From Lineolata rhizophorae (taxonomy: Eukaryota > Ascomycota > Dothideomycetes > Lineolatales > Lineolataceae), in assembly GCA_010093515.1 (NCBI GenBank), contig MU001683.1, positions 137,262 to 201,261 on the forward strand: a stretch of DNA of 64,000 nt, written 5' to 3'. Below, piece after piece: positions 45,642-57,015 of this stretch. How positions within the stretch are numbered: the first letter of the stretch is position 1; every line of letters begins with the position of its first letter. Below the pieces are notes generated by a model. That model was not told the DNA's origin and ran no database searches. It was given only the letters and a program-made list of their open reading frames with translations. Position numbers and translations under genes: made by a program.

Positions 45642-46876
45642 TTAGGACGGACAATGGTGAGAATAAGACGTGTAGATGGACGGATGTGTTGCGGGGGGGA
45701 GGGGAGTTGGAAGTTTTCTCGGTTTTTAGGGGAGGAGTGGCTCCTGTCTGGGTGCGTGGGCCCAGTTGCTTCATTGTCCTTGTTCTTCTTGCACGTTTTC
45801 GTTTTCGTTTTTGTAGGATTACATGGCTGCTAAGTCATCCTGGATTGCTTTGGTAGAATGCCGGAGTTGGGCAGGCGGATGCATTGGAACCTTGGCACGT
45901 GGCTAGTGCCGACGGGAGGCTTGCGGCGTTGGATATCTCCTAGGACTAGTGTTCATGATTGACGGTTATCGTGAATCGCGAACCCCGTAGATAGCGGCAG
46001 CAGTTGCACGTGAGTTCGGGGCCGTACGAAGCCAGCCTCGTGTTTGCTCCGTTTGGCTACGCCATATATGTAGATCGCAGAGCGGAGCTCAACACTCCCT
46101 CTACAACCTCACCAATACAATTGTATTTGACACTACACTCTTCGGGCGTCCGACAGCGGTCAACCTAGTTAAACTGTAATATTGGGTAGAATACGATGAC
46201 AAGACAGTGAAGGAGAGCACTCAGGTGCGGAGACATTGCGAACCGCGGTAAGCGGGCGGGGAATGCCAAGTATATAGACGATGAAATGGTGCCCTTGGTT
46301 GCTCAATAATCTAGCATTGACGGTTATACTTCCTACTATTGGCGGGTTCAGATGGTTCGAGTTCAGCGATGGGGAGTTCTAGATGATAATTCAAAAAAGC
46401 GGGGTTTCTAATGCGCTATAAAGCCTCGAACTGCGGTAGGTGATTGAGGTGGCTTTTCAGAAGGGTGGGTAATTACTTTAAGGTATTCAAGACTCCGTAT
46501 ACGAATATTCGAACTTGCACAACAATGGACTTTGGCTTGCAGAGTCGAAGCCGCCCGGTTCATCCAGTATGTCAAATGCTTATCGCTGCATGCCACATGA
46601 AGGAGCAAATAAGGCCAGCACCAAGGCTATCTAAGTCCATTCGTGCTGTAGCTGTGTGGCTGTAAGCACTTCTCAACTAAATAACCAATGACAACCTAAC
46701 GCCTAGAGACCCAAGGCGTTCTCCAAGGCTGCCAATTACTGAGGCTGAGCAACACTTTTCATGTTCAAGTGCGCCTTTTTTGAGGCAGCGAGCATTAGGG
46801 CGATGTATTTAAGCCCAACTCTTCAACATTTGCGCAAATTCTTAATCCCAACCTTGGCTGCAGCCTCAATCTCACC
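45642..46876. other. Intergenic region ZIP transporter-membrane protein
   Basis: 1.2 kb, moderately AT-rich, with no frame showing similarity. T-rich sequence after the ZIP stop is probably its 3' UTR. A Pu/Py-mixed leader with a GCAGCCTCAATCTCACC start context precedes the next gene. Confidence 0.5.
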
Positions 46877-48031
46877 ATGGCAACAACCGCCTCCTCGGAA
46901 GGTGCGCGAAAAAGACGGCGAGACAAAGTCGCCTGGAAATATCTAGGTACGTGGCATCTAACACTGGCATCCTTCTCAATACTGGCTGGTATTCTAATGA
47001 CCAAATCTAGGCAGCGATTCGCCGGAAATCCAGAACACTACCAGAGATGGACCCACTCTCCAGGAAGAATGTCTAATTAATCTTTCCCAAGCCGTAATGG
47101 AGATCGACTACATTGTTATACATTATTCCACGCACATAATAGAAGGTTGGTTAGAAACCCCCGAAAACACTGAAACCGACTTTCCCCTCCCTAGAATCCC
47201 CCTTGCTGCCAGTGGAGACTATATCGCAAATGATCAATACTTGAAGGACATGCGTGTTGTGCGTTATTGGAAATTTTTGGTCAACGTTGTAGAGAATATC
47301 ACCAAGGAAGATCCCGGTATCCCGAAGGCGTGGTTGCACCAAAAATTGGAGACGAGTCTCTCCGAGCTATCAGATATACTTGTCGAAACAGCGTCGGAAG
47401 GCTTATTGGGGCCAGAAATTCGATTGACTATCCGAGAGCGGTGGGAAGCACTTTATATGGTAACAAATGAATGGCGCCGGAAAGAAAATACTAAGAAAAT
47501 ACTTCGACCACGGTAGGCCTCGGTCCCTTGCTTTGACCTTGAAGCCAGGAACTAACGGCTTTAGGTGGGAGATACATCACCAAATCCGATCCGCTTCGCC
47601 AGCCACCATACCAAACAGCGAAATAACAGTTCCGAGTTTTCGGAGCACCGTAAGTCTCGACTTTGCGTTTTCTTCTCATTCAGCAACTCAGCAGATCCCA
47701 GACTAGTCTCATCGTGCTGTGGGGCACATTTGTGACCACCGTCATGGTGAAAATGGTGACGTTTGCATTTGGGTACTTCTACTCGGCCCACGAGCCAGGC
47801 ACTGCCAAAGACGCCGACTTCTGGTTCCTCATACAAGGCTGCACTACCCAGCTGTTCAGCCTTGTCGTTGCCGGTTTGATTTTGCGTCAGGAAAAGCGGG
47901 CATCGAAATTGATCTGGGGAACACCAACGGGGATCGCTTTGATCAGCACCATTTTGGCAATCCCATTGTACTTGATGGTTCCGACTGAATGGAGTGCTTT
48001 TTTGGTGATGGTTGGGGCGAGAAAAAGGTGA
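46877..48031 (+). CDS. Unrecognised small membrane protein, four exons
   Basis: I do not recognise the family. Exons 46877-46946, 47011-47512, 47565-47649 and 47684-48031 join in phase to 334 residues. The first 240 residues are soluble, charged and helical (RKRRRDKVAWKYLG, AVMEIDYIVIHYSTHIIEGWLETPE, KAWLHQKLETSLSELSDILVETA, IRLTIRERWEAL). The C-terminal 115 hold about three transmembrane segments (LIVLWGTFVTTVMVKMVTFAFGYF, LIQGCTTQLFSLVVAGLIL, GIALISTILAIPLYLMV). This soluble-helical head plus membrane tail is common among lineage-specific fungal proteins of unknown function. The weak point is the last intron: only 34 nt as drawn (47650-47683). A 55-nt alternative starting at the GTTCCG at 47629 also keeps the frame. 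The first two introns are conventional. Confidence 0.68.
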
Positions 48032-48888
48032 CGCCGTGCTACAGCCCTTAATCAACGGAGATTGGCCATGGGCTGTTTTGAAACGGAAAGAGGAGGAAGT
48101 GGAGAATAAACCATTGTAGTGGAGCAGAATGGCCCCCTCAGACCTTTTCTTTTCAAAATTTGCACGTCACTCTTACCACTTCCCCTTGCTGCATTTAAAT
48201 CTCTCCTTGACTCACTTCTCCCCTCAACACACACATACACACACCGCCAACACCCTCACTTTCATACAATCAAGTTGCCTTGCCACCACACACTTGACAG
48301 ATATTCTTTCATCCCTTCTCTTCAAAAGTTAGTTAGTAAACAGTTGTTGCTTCTCCAAACCGAAACACGATGCCGTGAGAAAGTGAAGACGTGATTACTC
48401 GATGTTCTTTTTGTACTATATCCAGCTAAAGCGTTCTACCCTGCTACACCATGAAGAAATGTTAGTCATTGGAAGACATATCCATTTGTCGTTTTGCATT
48501 TTCGCGTTTCTGTTGTCGTAGACGTCGCAGAAATCAGATGAAGCGAACGAAGAGGGCGAACAGTAGCGGCAACATTCAAGTAAGATGTAATGTGAAATGA
48601 AGGCTCAGGACCTCGTATCGCCGGTTAGTGCCTTGCGGGAGCACGCTGAGGGGAGCGACTTTGGAGTGGGACTGAGGGAGGCATTCGGGGCGGGGCGGAG
48701 CGGAGCGGGCATCCCCCGCTCGGAGCCAGCCCACCTGCCGAGCAAGCTTGCGCCATGACGACCTTCCAACCACCGCCCGCCCGGCCTCCCTCTCATCTTT
48801 CCACACCCTCATCTTCTTTGTGTTGCCCAGCTGCGCCCTTCATCGCCGCATTCGCCTTCCTTGCTCGCCCAAGCCCATCCCGCTAGCC
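48032..48888. other. Promoter region of Snx41
   Basis: 857 bases without a supported gene. A CA-rich microsatellite lies at 48225-48245. A GC-rich patch follows (48690-48880) before the start codon of Snx41. Open frames on both strands lack similarity. Confidence 0.5.
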
Positions 48889-50893
48889 ATGTGGGATGAC
48901 GAGGACAACAACCCGTACGGCTCGCTGGACCGGCGGGACTCGGAGAACTCTCATCCAGGCCACCTAGGCTCACCCGGAGGTTCCGCTCCCTCGCCCTCGT
49001 ACTTTCTAGCCGTGACCATGCGCCGAAAGAGCACACCCTAGAGCTCTTTCGCTGCGTAATTCTACGGCCTCAACAACTGACTAGAGCATCCTATGAACCC
49101 TGCGCTAACCTTGCGCGCGCGCCACGGCGTGGTGCGTCCGATCACAAGCAGGCTTCCAGCGCCCTGAGACGCCGCCATCTGGCATCTCGACGCCGCGCGA
49201 TGAATCGCCCGAGTTTGTCGCGCAGCCTGGCGCGCTGAGCGATGTCGACTACGACGAGGAGATTGCGAGGGCTGGGTCGGCCGGTGGTGCAGGTAGCGGC
49301 GAGAGGCGCCGTCCGCCTAAGAAGGGCGGCTACGACAGTCGTATTGAGCAGATCCTATACGAGTTTCCGGACCAGCCCATCTTGATCACGCATGCCGGGA
49401 AGAATCTGGAGAGTGGAGGGAGCTACATCGCGTATACCATTCGGACTGGGGTAGGACACCGCCAATTCCTCCCATTGTGGTTGGCTAAGAGGCTAACGCA
49501 TGGAAATCCTTGCCCGCATACAGGATCTCGAAGTTCGCAGGCGATACTCAGAATTTGCGTCGCTGAGACAGACGCTGGTTAATCTCCACCCAACGCTCAT
49601 TATTCCGCCAATCCCGGAGAAGCACTCCATGGCGGACTACGCCGCCAAGCCTACCAAGGCAAAGGAAGACGTCGGCATCATCGAGCTGCGGAAGCGCATG
49701 CTGGCCGTGTTCCTCAACAGGTGTCGAAAGATGGATGACGTTCGCGAGGACGGCGTATGGTGGAGGTTCCTTGATCCGAATGCTAGCTGGGTACGCTTCA
49801 CACATTCTAACCACCCCACTTGTTTTAAGAAATATAAGCGTTCGACTAAGTTGCTAACCTCTTATATTTCTTATCAATAGAACGAAGTTCTTCACTCCCA
49901 TCCAGTTTCTTCCATCCCCAAAAACGTCCTCAAAGCCCCCCCTCTCGATACCGCCAACCCGACACCTGCACACGCATACCTCCCGGTCCCCTCATCCTCG
50001 GCGAAATTAAAACCTTCGACTACTGTCCCCAGCGGTACACCTGCTTCTCCGCCAAGCCACGCAGCCTCCGCGACTGCCGCTGCGCATACCATACCTGGTC
50101 CGCAGATCTTTGGCAAGTTCCCACCGTCAGCCAAGAATCTATCCGAAGAAGAATTGGACCCGTACTTCATGAGCTTCGAGGCGAGCTCGCGCGAGCTGGA
50201 GACGCTACTGCAAGGGTCCATGGAGAAGGTGAACCGGCGATTGCTGGCACACCTGGCATCTCTGGGTGACGACCTCGCCGAGCTTGGCGCGCGCTACAAC
50301 GGCTTCGCTCTGTCGGAGCAGGCGCCGAGTCTAGCCGCGGCCATCGAGCGCGTCGGCCAATCGGCCGACTCTACGTATCTCCAGACGGCGGAGCTGTCGG
50401 CAGGCCTATCGGCCGGCTTCGCGGAGCCGATGCGCGAGAGCGCCCAGTTCGCGGGCGTCGTCCGCGCCGTGCTGCGCTACCGCGTGCTCAAGCGCATCCA
50501 AGAGGAGCAGACGCGCGACGAGCTCGCTAAGAAGCGCGCCCTGCTCGAGAACCTCGAGCGGTCTGAGATGGAGGCCCGCCGCATCGAGCAGTACCTGTCG
50601 AGCACGACGGGGAGCGGCGCCGCCGGCAGCCCGGCCGAGACGCGCCCGAGGCGGTCCGGCTCGTCGGCCAGCCAGAAGAGCGACGCGTCGAGCGGCGCGG
50701 CCGATCAGGGAGCGGGCGCCGCCGCCACCGGGCCGCCACATCGGCCGGATGAGGACGTCGCGTCCATCGACTCGGACTTTCCGCCGACGCACGGCGAGCC
50801 GACGAGCCCGGGCGGGGGCGGGCGCACCAGCGAGGCGACGTCGCCGACGACGAGCCCGACCAAGAACCACCGCAAGAGCTCGAGCGCCGGCTT

Positions 50894-50924
<31 letters not shown>

Positions 50925-51434
50925 AACTTCGTGACGAACAAGATCTTTGGCCGTATCAGTCACGCCGTGCATGGCATCGTGGACGTGGACCCAGAGCGCA
51001 CGCGCAGGGATCAGATTGGGAAGACGAGGGAGTCGTTGGTGAATGTGAGTTCTTGCTCTTTCTAGTGTTCTATCTCCGGGTATGTTGCATGGGGATCATA
51101 GGCGCTGACGTCTTGGGGAAATAGCTCGAACAAGCGCTCGACGTCGCCTCCAAAGATGTCAAGGACGCGTCGGCTGCGGTGCTGGCGGATCTGAAACGCT
51201 TCCAGATGGACAAGGAAGACGATTTGAAGCGGTACATGGTGCGACTCCCCCATCGCCTTTACCTCCCTTTACCCCGGCATACCCGAGAACGTTACTGCTA
51301 ATGAACCCGCAACTTGTGCCGAACTGTAGATTGCCTTCGCCAAGTGCCACATCGACTGGGCGCGCCGCAACCAGCAGACGTGGGAAGAAGCCAAGGCGGA
51401 GGTGGGCGCGATCGAGCCGAGGCAGGCCGCGTAA
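48889..51434 (+). CDS. SNX41: Sorting nexin Snx41 (PX-BAR)
   Basis: Endosomal sorting nexin that binds PI3P membranes and, with Snx4/Atg24-type partners, retrieves cargo and supports selective autophagy. Six exons (48889-48979, 49152-49450, 49524-49790, 49881-51044, 51125-51238, 51330-51434) give 679 residues. The start MWDDEDNNPYG is the conserved fungal Snx41 N-terminus. The PX domain covers about 85-210, with the lipid-binding RRRYSEF at 135-141 and PPIPEKH at 158-164. NEVLHSHP opens the linker. The BAR-like helical region starts at SEEELDPYFMSFEASSRELETLL. It is interrupted by a low-complexity insertion with a run of ten glycines, then resumes (ARRIEQYLSS; KIFGRISHAVHGIVDVDPERTRRDQIGKTRESLVN) and ends HIDWARRNQQTWEEAKAEV. 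All junctions are in phase. Atg20 is the nearest alternative name. Confidence 0.92.
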
Positions 51435-52541
51435 ACGGCTCGTTGGAATCGAAGTGTCCCGGGCGAGCAACGCGACGGACGGTGAGTCGGCGCGTAGGCG
51501 GCGTGAGCGAGGCGTCATACATGATACCGGGCTCTTTTAAGGGGGCCAACGGGTGGAAGATTGGCATCTTTTAGGTGTAGGAGCGGGTTTTTGGTGGCGC
51601 GGCCTGCGTTCCTGTGTACTCTTGCCTGTCTGTTGTAATGGAAAGCAGTTCTTCCTATCTCTTTGACCGGGTGAAGTATGGTTGTTGAGGGTGGCGCGTG
51701 GACCTGGCCGATGCACAAGCTGTCGGTCTAGTGTCTTGAGGACAGGAGCTCCCCGCGAATTGGACCATGACGTCGAGAAATCGGTGTGGTAGTCATCGTG
51801 ATCTTAGATGTGTGTATCAAGGCTGTGCACCCCCTGTCGCCGAAATCAGTTCACTAAGTCTGCGGGATATTTTTAGTGGACTGATTAGAGGCATTCTTAC
51901 CATTCCCGCGAAGCTCCTGATCATTTAGATACACTTTCCCAGGTGTTCGAGCATTTCGCGGATCCGCATGTTTTCCAGTCGTTTCAGGGGTTGATGAAAG
52001 TTTGGAAAACCTAAAAGGGCAATATACACAAGGATCTAGGGATCGACCGCAAGGGGCTATCCTCTATTCTGTCGACCTCAGGTCCTACGTAGTATGTTGT
52101 ATGTCTTTTAGCGCCCGCCACAAGTAGGACGTGCCCTCCGTTATCAGCTACCTACATAGAACAGTAAAACACGCCGCCGCAGAACTGCTACGTTCTTGCC
52201 CAGCAACGGCCCCTAGTGGATGACGGGGATGATTGCTAGAGTGGCCTGAGCAGTTGTATGAGACCCACGTAAAGTATTCAAAAATTCAGCCCCGCTTACT
52301 AAGACAGGTTTAGTAATCCTTCGCTGCCTAAGAAGCAGACCTGACAGACAAAGGAATTAGTCTGATTCGGTGGATGCGGTGAAATATTAGCCTCGCTGGA
52401 ATTCAAGCGCCACGCATATTGGCACGGCGCCGGACCAATCAATCACGAGCTTTTCAGGTAACCCTGCAACCCGACTTGTCCAGTGTTGTCCGCAGGATTG
52501 CTTAACCAAACTGCTCCAAGGATACTGGAACAGGGCAAAAC
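51435..52541. other. Intergenic region Snx41-Med22
   Basis: 1.1 kb: Snx41 3' UTR, an AT-richer spacer with short broken frames, then the Med22 promoter. I see no RNA gene, repeat or mobile element. Confidence 0.55.
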
Positions 52542-53121
52542 ATGGACACATCTTTGCGCAGCAAGGCTGCGCTTGACGGTACGGTGTCGCGGCGCCTTGC
52601 TATTACTATGAATAGAAAGCTGGAGCTGACTGCTCTGCTCCACAGCGCGCATCAACAAGTTGACAAAGGGTCTCGTCGAGAAGTTCGAAAACATGATCGC
52701 CCTGGCAGCAGTACGTCGAGATCCCGTCGCATTCGAGCGCGCCGGAGCCCCGGCCTTCGGGCCCTGCTGATACACCCGCCATTAGATTGAGAGCACGGAC
52801 TCCCTATCGACCGCCCAGGTTGCTTTCCAACTCGAGGTCGAGACAGCCGCTCTGGTATGACGCACCCACCTCGAACGCCGGGAATCACGTTCGCCCTATG
52901 AAGCATATCGACTTACCTAGGCATAGGTCCGCATCGCCGAAGATGTTCTCGCCCTCACGCGCCAGATGCAGGAGATGTGGCTGTTCGGCAAGCTGAAGAC
53001 GGTGGGCCAGAGCGAGGCGGAGAAGCGGACCGAGGAGAACGCGCGGGTTGTGACGGAGCTGCTGAGGAAGCTGACTGAGGAGAGGGACGTGGTTTCACAA
53101 GGCCAGGTCGGGGGGTCATAG
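52542..53121 (+). CDS. MED22: Mediator complex subunit 22 (Med22/Srb6), four exons
   Basis: Head-module subunit of the RNA polymerase II Mediator complex, nuclear, 121 residues as expected for fungal Med22. Exons 52542-52578, 52646-52710, 52786-52854 and 52927-53121 join in phase. The protein starts MDTSLRSKAALDARINKLTKGLVEKFENMIALAA. It continues IESTDSLSTAQVAFQLEVETAALVRIAEDVLALTRQMQEMWLFGKL, which carries the diagnostic Med22 pattern (FQxEVETAALVRxAEDxLxLTRxxxExWLFG). It ends with a coiled coil. The first intron has a textbook branch and acceptor (GCTGAC followed by CTCCACAG). Only the fourth exon forms a frame of any size, so simple ORF calling misses this gene. The last coding exon overlaps no other gene. 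Confidence 0.92.
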
Positions 53122-53408
53122 GGACGCTGGGATTTCTGGAGATGGCGGAGGCTGGCTTGGGCTTTTGATTCATATTTATCGGCGTTAGGTCTGTTTAGTT
53201 GGTATACCCGGACGTACGATTGAAGGATGGAAGATTTCCCTAATCTATCTATGAATCCAACCTTCTTTAGCTGGTCGATTCGTTTTGTAGCCGACAAGAT
53301 GGATTGGCCGTCCTGCAATTTCTGATGCCAAGACCCAGTTCTACAAAGTGCAGGCCAGCCGATCTCGAACCCGATTCCCACACTACCGTAACAAGGTCCC
53401 GTATAACA

Positions 53409-54269
53409 ATGTCCCCCACCCCTCCTTCCCCCAGGATGCCCTCCTCGCCCAAACCCCTTACCCTCATCGTCGCCGCCACAGCCACGCGCCGCGCCATCGG
53501 CCGCGCCGGCACCCTTCCCTGGGGCCGCCTCCCCGACGAAATGGCCTACTTCGCGTCCGTGACGCGACGCGTCGTGGCCCCACCAGCACCTCCACCAGCA
53601 CCAGCGGCCCCGCAACCGCAGTCGCACCCCGCACTGCGCGCTCCGCACACCTCCGCCGCTCCCGGCGCGCCGCGGCGCCCGCGGAACGCCGTCGTCATGG
53701 GCCGCAGGACGTGGGAGAGCATCCCGGCGCGCTTCCGGCCGCTGGCAGGCCGCGTCAACGTCGTGCTGAGCCGGTCCGGGCGCGTGGCCGGGCTGTCCGA
53801 GGCAGACGCCGGGCCCGAGGGAGGAGGAGGAGGAGGAGGAGGAGGAGGCGCTGGATATGGCGTGCGGAGCGGCGTGCTCGTGTCGGGGAGTCTGGAGGAC
53901 GCGGTGCGGACGCTTGAGAATGTGGCGGCGGCGGCGGCGGAAGAGGAGGAGACGGATGAGACGGCGCAGGCGACGACGCTTCCACCTGTCGCGCGCATCT
54001 TTGTGATTGGCGGGAGCGCGGTGTATGAGGCGGCGCTGCGACATCCACGGGTGCGGAGCGTGTTGTTGACGAAGGTGCATCGGGAGTACGAGGACGCGGA
54101 TACGTTCTTCCCGGTGGATCTGGATCGGGATGCTGGGTGGACCAAGCGGGATACGCGGGCCTTGGAGGCGTTTGCGGATCAGGAAGGGCTGGGTGGGATG
54201 AAGCGGAATGGGGATGTGGAGTTTGAATTTTGTTTATATGAGAAATGTGAACTCGACAATGCTTCGTGA
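53409..54269 (+). CDS. Dihydrofolate reductase with low-complexity insertions
   Basis: NADPH-dependent reduction of dihydrofolate to tetrahydrofolate for thymidylate and purine synthesis. A single exon gives 286 residues from 53409, longer than typical fungal enzymes (about 200-230). Core motifs are intact: IGRAGTLPW (30-38); LPDEMAYF (41-48), with the acidic active-site residue at E44; VVMGRRTWESIP (95-106), contacting NADPH; VNVVLSRS (116-123); and IFVIGGSAVYEAAL (197-210). Two insertions stand out. One is a Pro/Ala-rich block of about 38 residues (55-92) between the first helix and the VVMGRRTW strand. The other is a run of ten glycines (138-147), followed later by an Ala/Glu-rich stretch (173-190). 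An in-frame ATG at 53304 would add 35 unlike residues, so I use the ATG next to the conserved core. Confidence 0.93.
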   Translation: MSPTPPSPRMPSSPKPLTLIVAATATRRAIGRAGTLPWGRLPDEMAYFASVTRRVVAPPAPPPAPAAPQPQSHPALRAPHTSAAPGAPRRPRNAVVMGRRTWESIPARFRPLAGRVNVVLSRSGRVAGLSEADAGPEGGGGGGGGGGAGYGVRSGVLVSGSLEDAVRTLENVAAAAAEEEETDETAQATTLPPVARIFVIGGSAVYEAALRHPRVRSVLLTKVHREYEDADTFFPVDLDRDAGWTKRDTRALEAFADQEGLGGMKRNGDVEFEFCLYEKCELDNAS

Positions 54270-54810
54270 TCCCGTTTTATGGGAAGGGACTCATGATGAA
54301 TCCGTAGGTGGCTGGAATTAGCGCAGGTTCCTTGCACTTTGGAGTCCTCAAAGATACTCCTAACCTCTATGGAAACTCCTGTATAGCATCACTGCACTGT
54401 ACTACAATCTATGTTTCAGTCTGGCATATGATCATCACCCTAGCAAATGAGGTAGGAACTATTACAAGTAATCGTGACATTAACGCAGTGGTAACGGTGC
54501 GGGGCCAGAATCTGACCAGCTATCTATGCTCTCCTCCTCTTAGTGACTCCTACTCTCATTACCCAATCGAGCAACTGAGAACAAGTACAGCACTCATAGT
54601 ACAAGTCCGCCATCCACAGAGTGACCACTGCCCAAGTCCCTTTACATCCCACAAAACACCTTCAACCTTTTTTTCTGTCTTTTTTATTTTTCTTATTTTT
54701 TTTTTGTTCTTTATGTTCTTTTCTAACCACCACCCGAGCAACCGATTCGAACATCCTGAACGCCTTCTCCCACCTACCCCGTACTCTTACAACCCGCATC
54801 CGAACCCCAA
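54270..54810. other. Convergent 3' region DHFR / Cys-motif protein
   Basis: 541 bases between two convergent stop codons. The right part has long T-runs (about 54665-54725). No gene supported. Confidence 0.55.
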
Positions 54811-57015
54811 TCAAGGATCGTACTCCGCACACTCCTCGCACCTCTCGTGCAGACAATCCAACTTCGAGCACGTCCCGTTCTCCCAATGCGTCTCGCAGCC
54901 GCACATGCAGCACTCCCACCTACGCCAGCGGCTCGCGAGCATGCGCCCGCCCCCGCGCGTTCCGACGACGCGTTGGCTCGCGGGGACGTACTGGTGGCGC
55001 GGCTCGCGGCGAAAGCAGAGCTGCGATGGCAGAGGACCGAGACGAGAGTGCGAGTGGGCAGTCGAAGTGTCGTCATCCTCGTCGTCCGGGGCCTCGGTGA
55101 AGTTAGAGCGGCGGGTGAGGGTCCGACCGTGGCGAGGATCCTCTTGCTCGGCACGATAGTCTCGCGCTTCCTCGTGCTCTTGTTCATCGTCTGACGAGTC
55201 CGAGGTCGAAGGTGAGGAGGAAGCGGCGGGCACGTCTGGTAGAGGAGGAGAGGAGCTCATGTTCGCGTTGGTGTCACTACCGCGGCGTTGGTTCGCGAAG
55301 ATGTCGCCGATGTAGTCGTGCTGCTCGACAACTACTTCCTTTTCCTTCGCCTTGGGAGTAGCGTCCTCATCAGTGGGAGCAGTATCGACATCCATCTTAG
55401 CGTCATCGCCAATCTCGCTCTCCAATGGCGTCGATGGTGCTGTCGTGAAGCGGACGTCGTCATCACCCTCCTCTTCATTCTGGCCATCCGTCATCTCCTC
55501 CTCACGGCCAAACCACAGGCGCGGCAGCAATCCATCCCCCTCATGCCCGAATGACAGGCGCGGCAACGGCCCATCCTCCGCTTCATGCCACTCTACTTTC
55601 TCATCTCCACTACTCGTAGTTGTAGTAGTGGAGGGACCCTGCGCCTCCTTCGGCTTCTCCGCCTCCCAATCCATGCCCTCACCCTTCTCGCGAGCACGCG
55701 GCGATAGCATGGCCACGGCCGCATCCATGAGCTTGCCTGCGCCGACGGCCAAACGCTTGCTCTTGCTGCCCCGGCGCTCCAACAAGGTACCCTTGACGCG
55801 GCGCAGCTCTTTCCCGGTTAGCTGCCGCGCCGGCTCCGGCTCCGGCTCCGGCTCCTGCAGCGCCGGAACGGGCGCATCGGCGCTCACCGAGGGCGAGTCC
55901 GGCGCGTCCGCAGCCTCCCAATCGGTCCGCTCGACGAAGCTCGAGTGGCGGCGGCGCTCGCCTTCGCCGGTGCGGCGGCTGCTGTGGCGTTTGGGAATGC
56001 CGTTTGGCGATAGCGAGCGGGCACGCTTGGACGAGGAGCGCTTCTCGGGCTCATCCTCGCTATTGTTGTCCTTGGCGGCGCCCTTGCATTTGGCGTCGTT
56101 GGAACGGCCCCGCTGGTCGGACGGCGAGAGCGATAGTGCTCCCCAAGCGCCGCTGACGCGGCGACGGAGACGCTCGTGCTGGCGCTCACGCTCGACGGAG
56201 GCGAGGTTGGGGTCGCTGTGGGCGTGCTTATTCTCGCCCTCGCCCTCGTGGCGGTCGACGTTGGCGCCATCGTTGTCGCCTTCATGGCCGCCTTCCTTCT
56301 CTTTGCCCTCGCGCGCCTTCCGCCGCTCGCGTTCCTTCTTGAGGAACTCGGTTAGAGTCAGCCGACTCGACCGGACCATGAGCACGTTATCGCTCAGCGA
56401 GGTTGCCGGGCCGCGCACACGCGCGTCGCGAGGCTGGCCGGGCGACTTGGCTGGCGAGGGGGAGGCGGCCGGCTCCGGCGTCGCCGGCAACGCGTCCATG
56501 ACGCGGTTCTGCGCGCCGCTACGCGGGCTGGCCGGTTCGAGTCCCGGCGAGTGGAGCCGCGGCGGTGTCGAGCGCTCTGGCAGAGCGCCTCCGCTGCTGC
56601 CAGTATTGTCGTCGGTGTTGGCGCCGGCGTCGCGGTCGGAACCACGCGCCGGGGCGAAGGAGGAGGTTGGGGCGACACTACCCTCGTCGCCACCGCTGGG
56701 CACCGTATGCATGGTATACGGCGCCGACGTGTACGAGGAGAACAGTGGAGAGTACGAGACTGTGGCTGGGCCGCTGACACTTGCAAGAGAGTCGGCGCCG
56801 ACGCTGCGGATAGACTCGGCACGACCGCCGCCGTGGGTAGAGGACTCGGTACGATCACCATCGGCGGACGCCTCGAGGCTGCTGCAGCGTTCACCTTTGA
56901 GATCGGCGCTAGCTAAAAGCTGTTCGTGAGAATCATTTGACCTCGACCGAAGAACTAGCGGGGACGAGAGGGGGTGGAGAGATATACGATTGCGCCTCTT
57001 CAGTTTATGGGCCAT
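54811..57015 (-). CDS. Large disordered protein with C-terminal Cys/His zinc-binding motif
   Basis: A 734-residue protein read from the ATG at 57015 (MAHKLKRRNRISLHP). The frame is open upstream to 57189, but that part looks like leader. Nearly all of it is Ser/Glu/Arg/Pro-rich and predicted disordered, with basic KKERERRKAREGKEKEGG and SSKRARS stretches suggesting a nuclear location. Acidic runs and several SPxR-type phosphosites are present. The last 35 residues are ordered: RWRRWECCMCGCETHWENGTCSKLDCLHERCEEC. This W-x-CCxCG...C...C-x-H-x2-C-x2-C pattern is a short zinc-binding motif found at the ends of many fungal proteins of unknown function. No catalytic domain is visible. The cysteines appear complete, so the domain is probably functional; the partner is unknown. 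Confidence 0.75.
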   Translation of the reverse strand: MAHKLKRRNRISLHPLSSPLVLRSRSNDSHEQLLASADLKGERCSSLEASADGDRTESSTHGGGRAESIRSVGADSLASVSGPATVSYSPLFSSYTSAPYTMHTVPSGGDEGSVAPTSSFAPARGSDRDAGANTDDNTGSSGGALPERSTPPRLHSPGLEPASPRSGAQNRVMDALPATPEPAASPSPAKSPGQPRDARVRGPATSLSDNVLMVRSSRLTLTEFLKKERERRKAREGKEKEGGHEGDNDGANVDRHEGEGENKHAHSDPNLASVERERQHERLRRRVSGAWGALSLSPSDQRGRSNDAKCKGAAKDNNSEDEPEKRSSSKRARSLSPNGIPKRHSSRRTGEGERRRHSSFVERTDWEAADAPDSPSVSADAPVPALQEPEPEPEPARQLTGKELRRVKGTLLERRGSKSKRLAVGAGKLMDAAVAMLSPRAREKGEGMDWEAEKPKEAQGPSTTTTTSSGDEKVEWHEAEDGPLPRLSFGHEGDGLLPRLWFGREEEMTDGQNEEEGDDDVRFTTAPSTPLESEIGDDAKMDVDTAPTDEDATPKAKEKEVVVEQHDYIGDIFANQRRGSDTNANMSSSPPLPDVPAASSSPSTSDSSDDEQEHEEARDYRAEQEDPRHGRTLTRRSNFTEAPDDEDDDTSTAHSHSRLGPLPSQLCFRREPRHQYVPASQRVVGTRGGGRMLASRWRRWECCMCGCETHWENGTCSKLDCLHERCEECAEYDP

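Noticed and set aside
50406-50972. 188-codon minus frame over Snx41
   Set aside because: Antisense shadow with Arg/Ala-rich composition; Snx41 on the plus strand accounts for the region.
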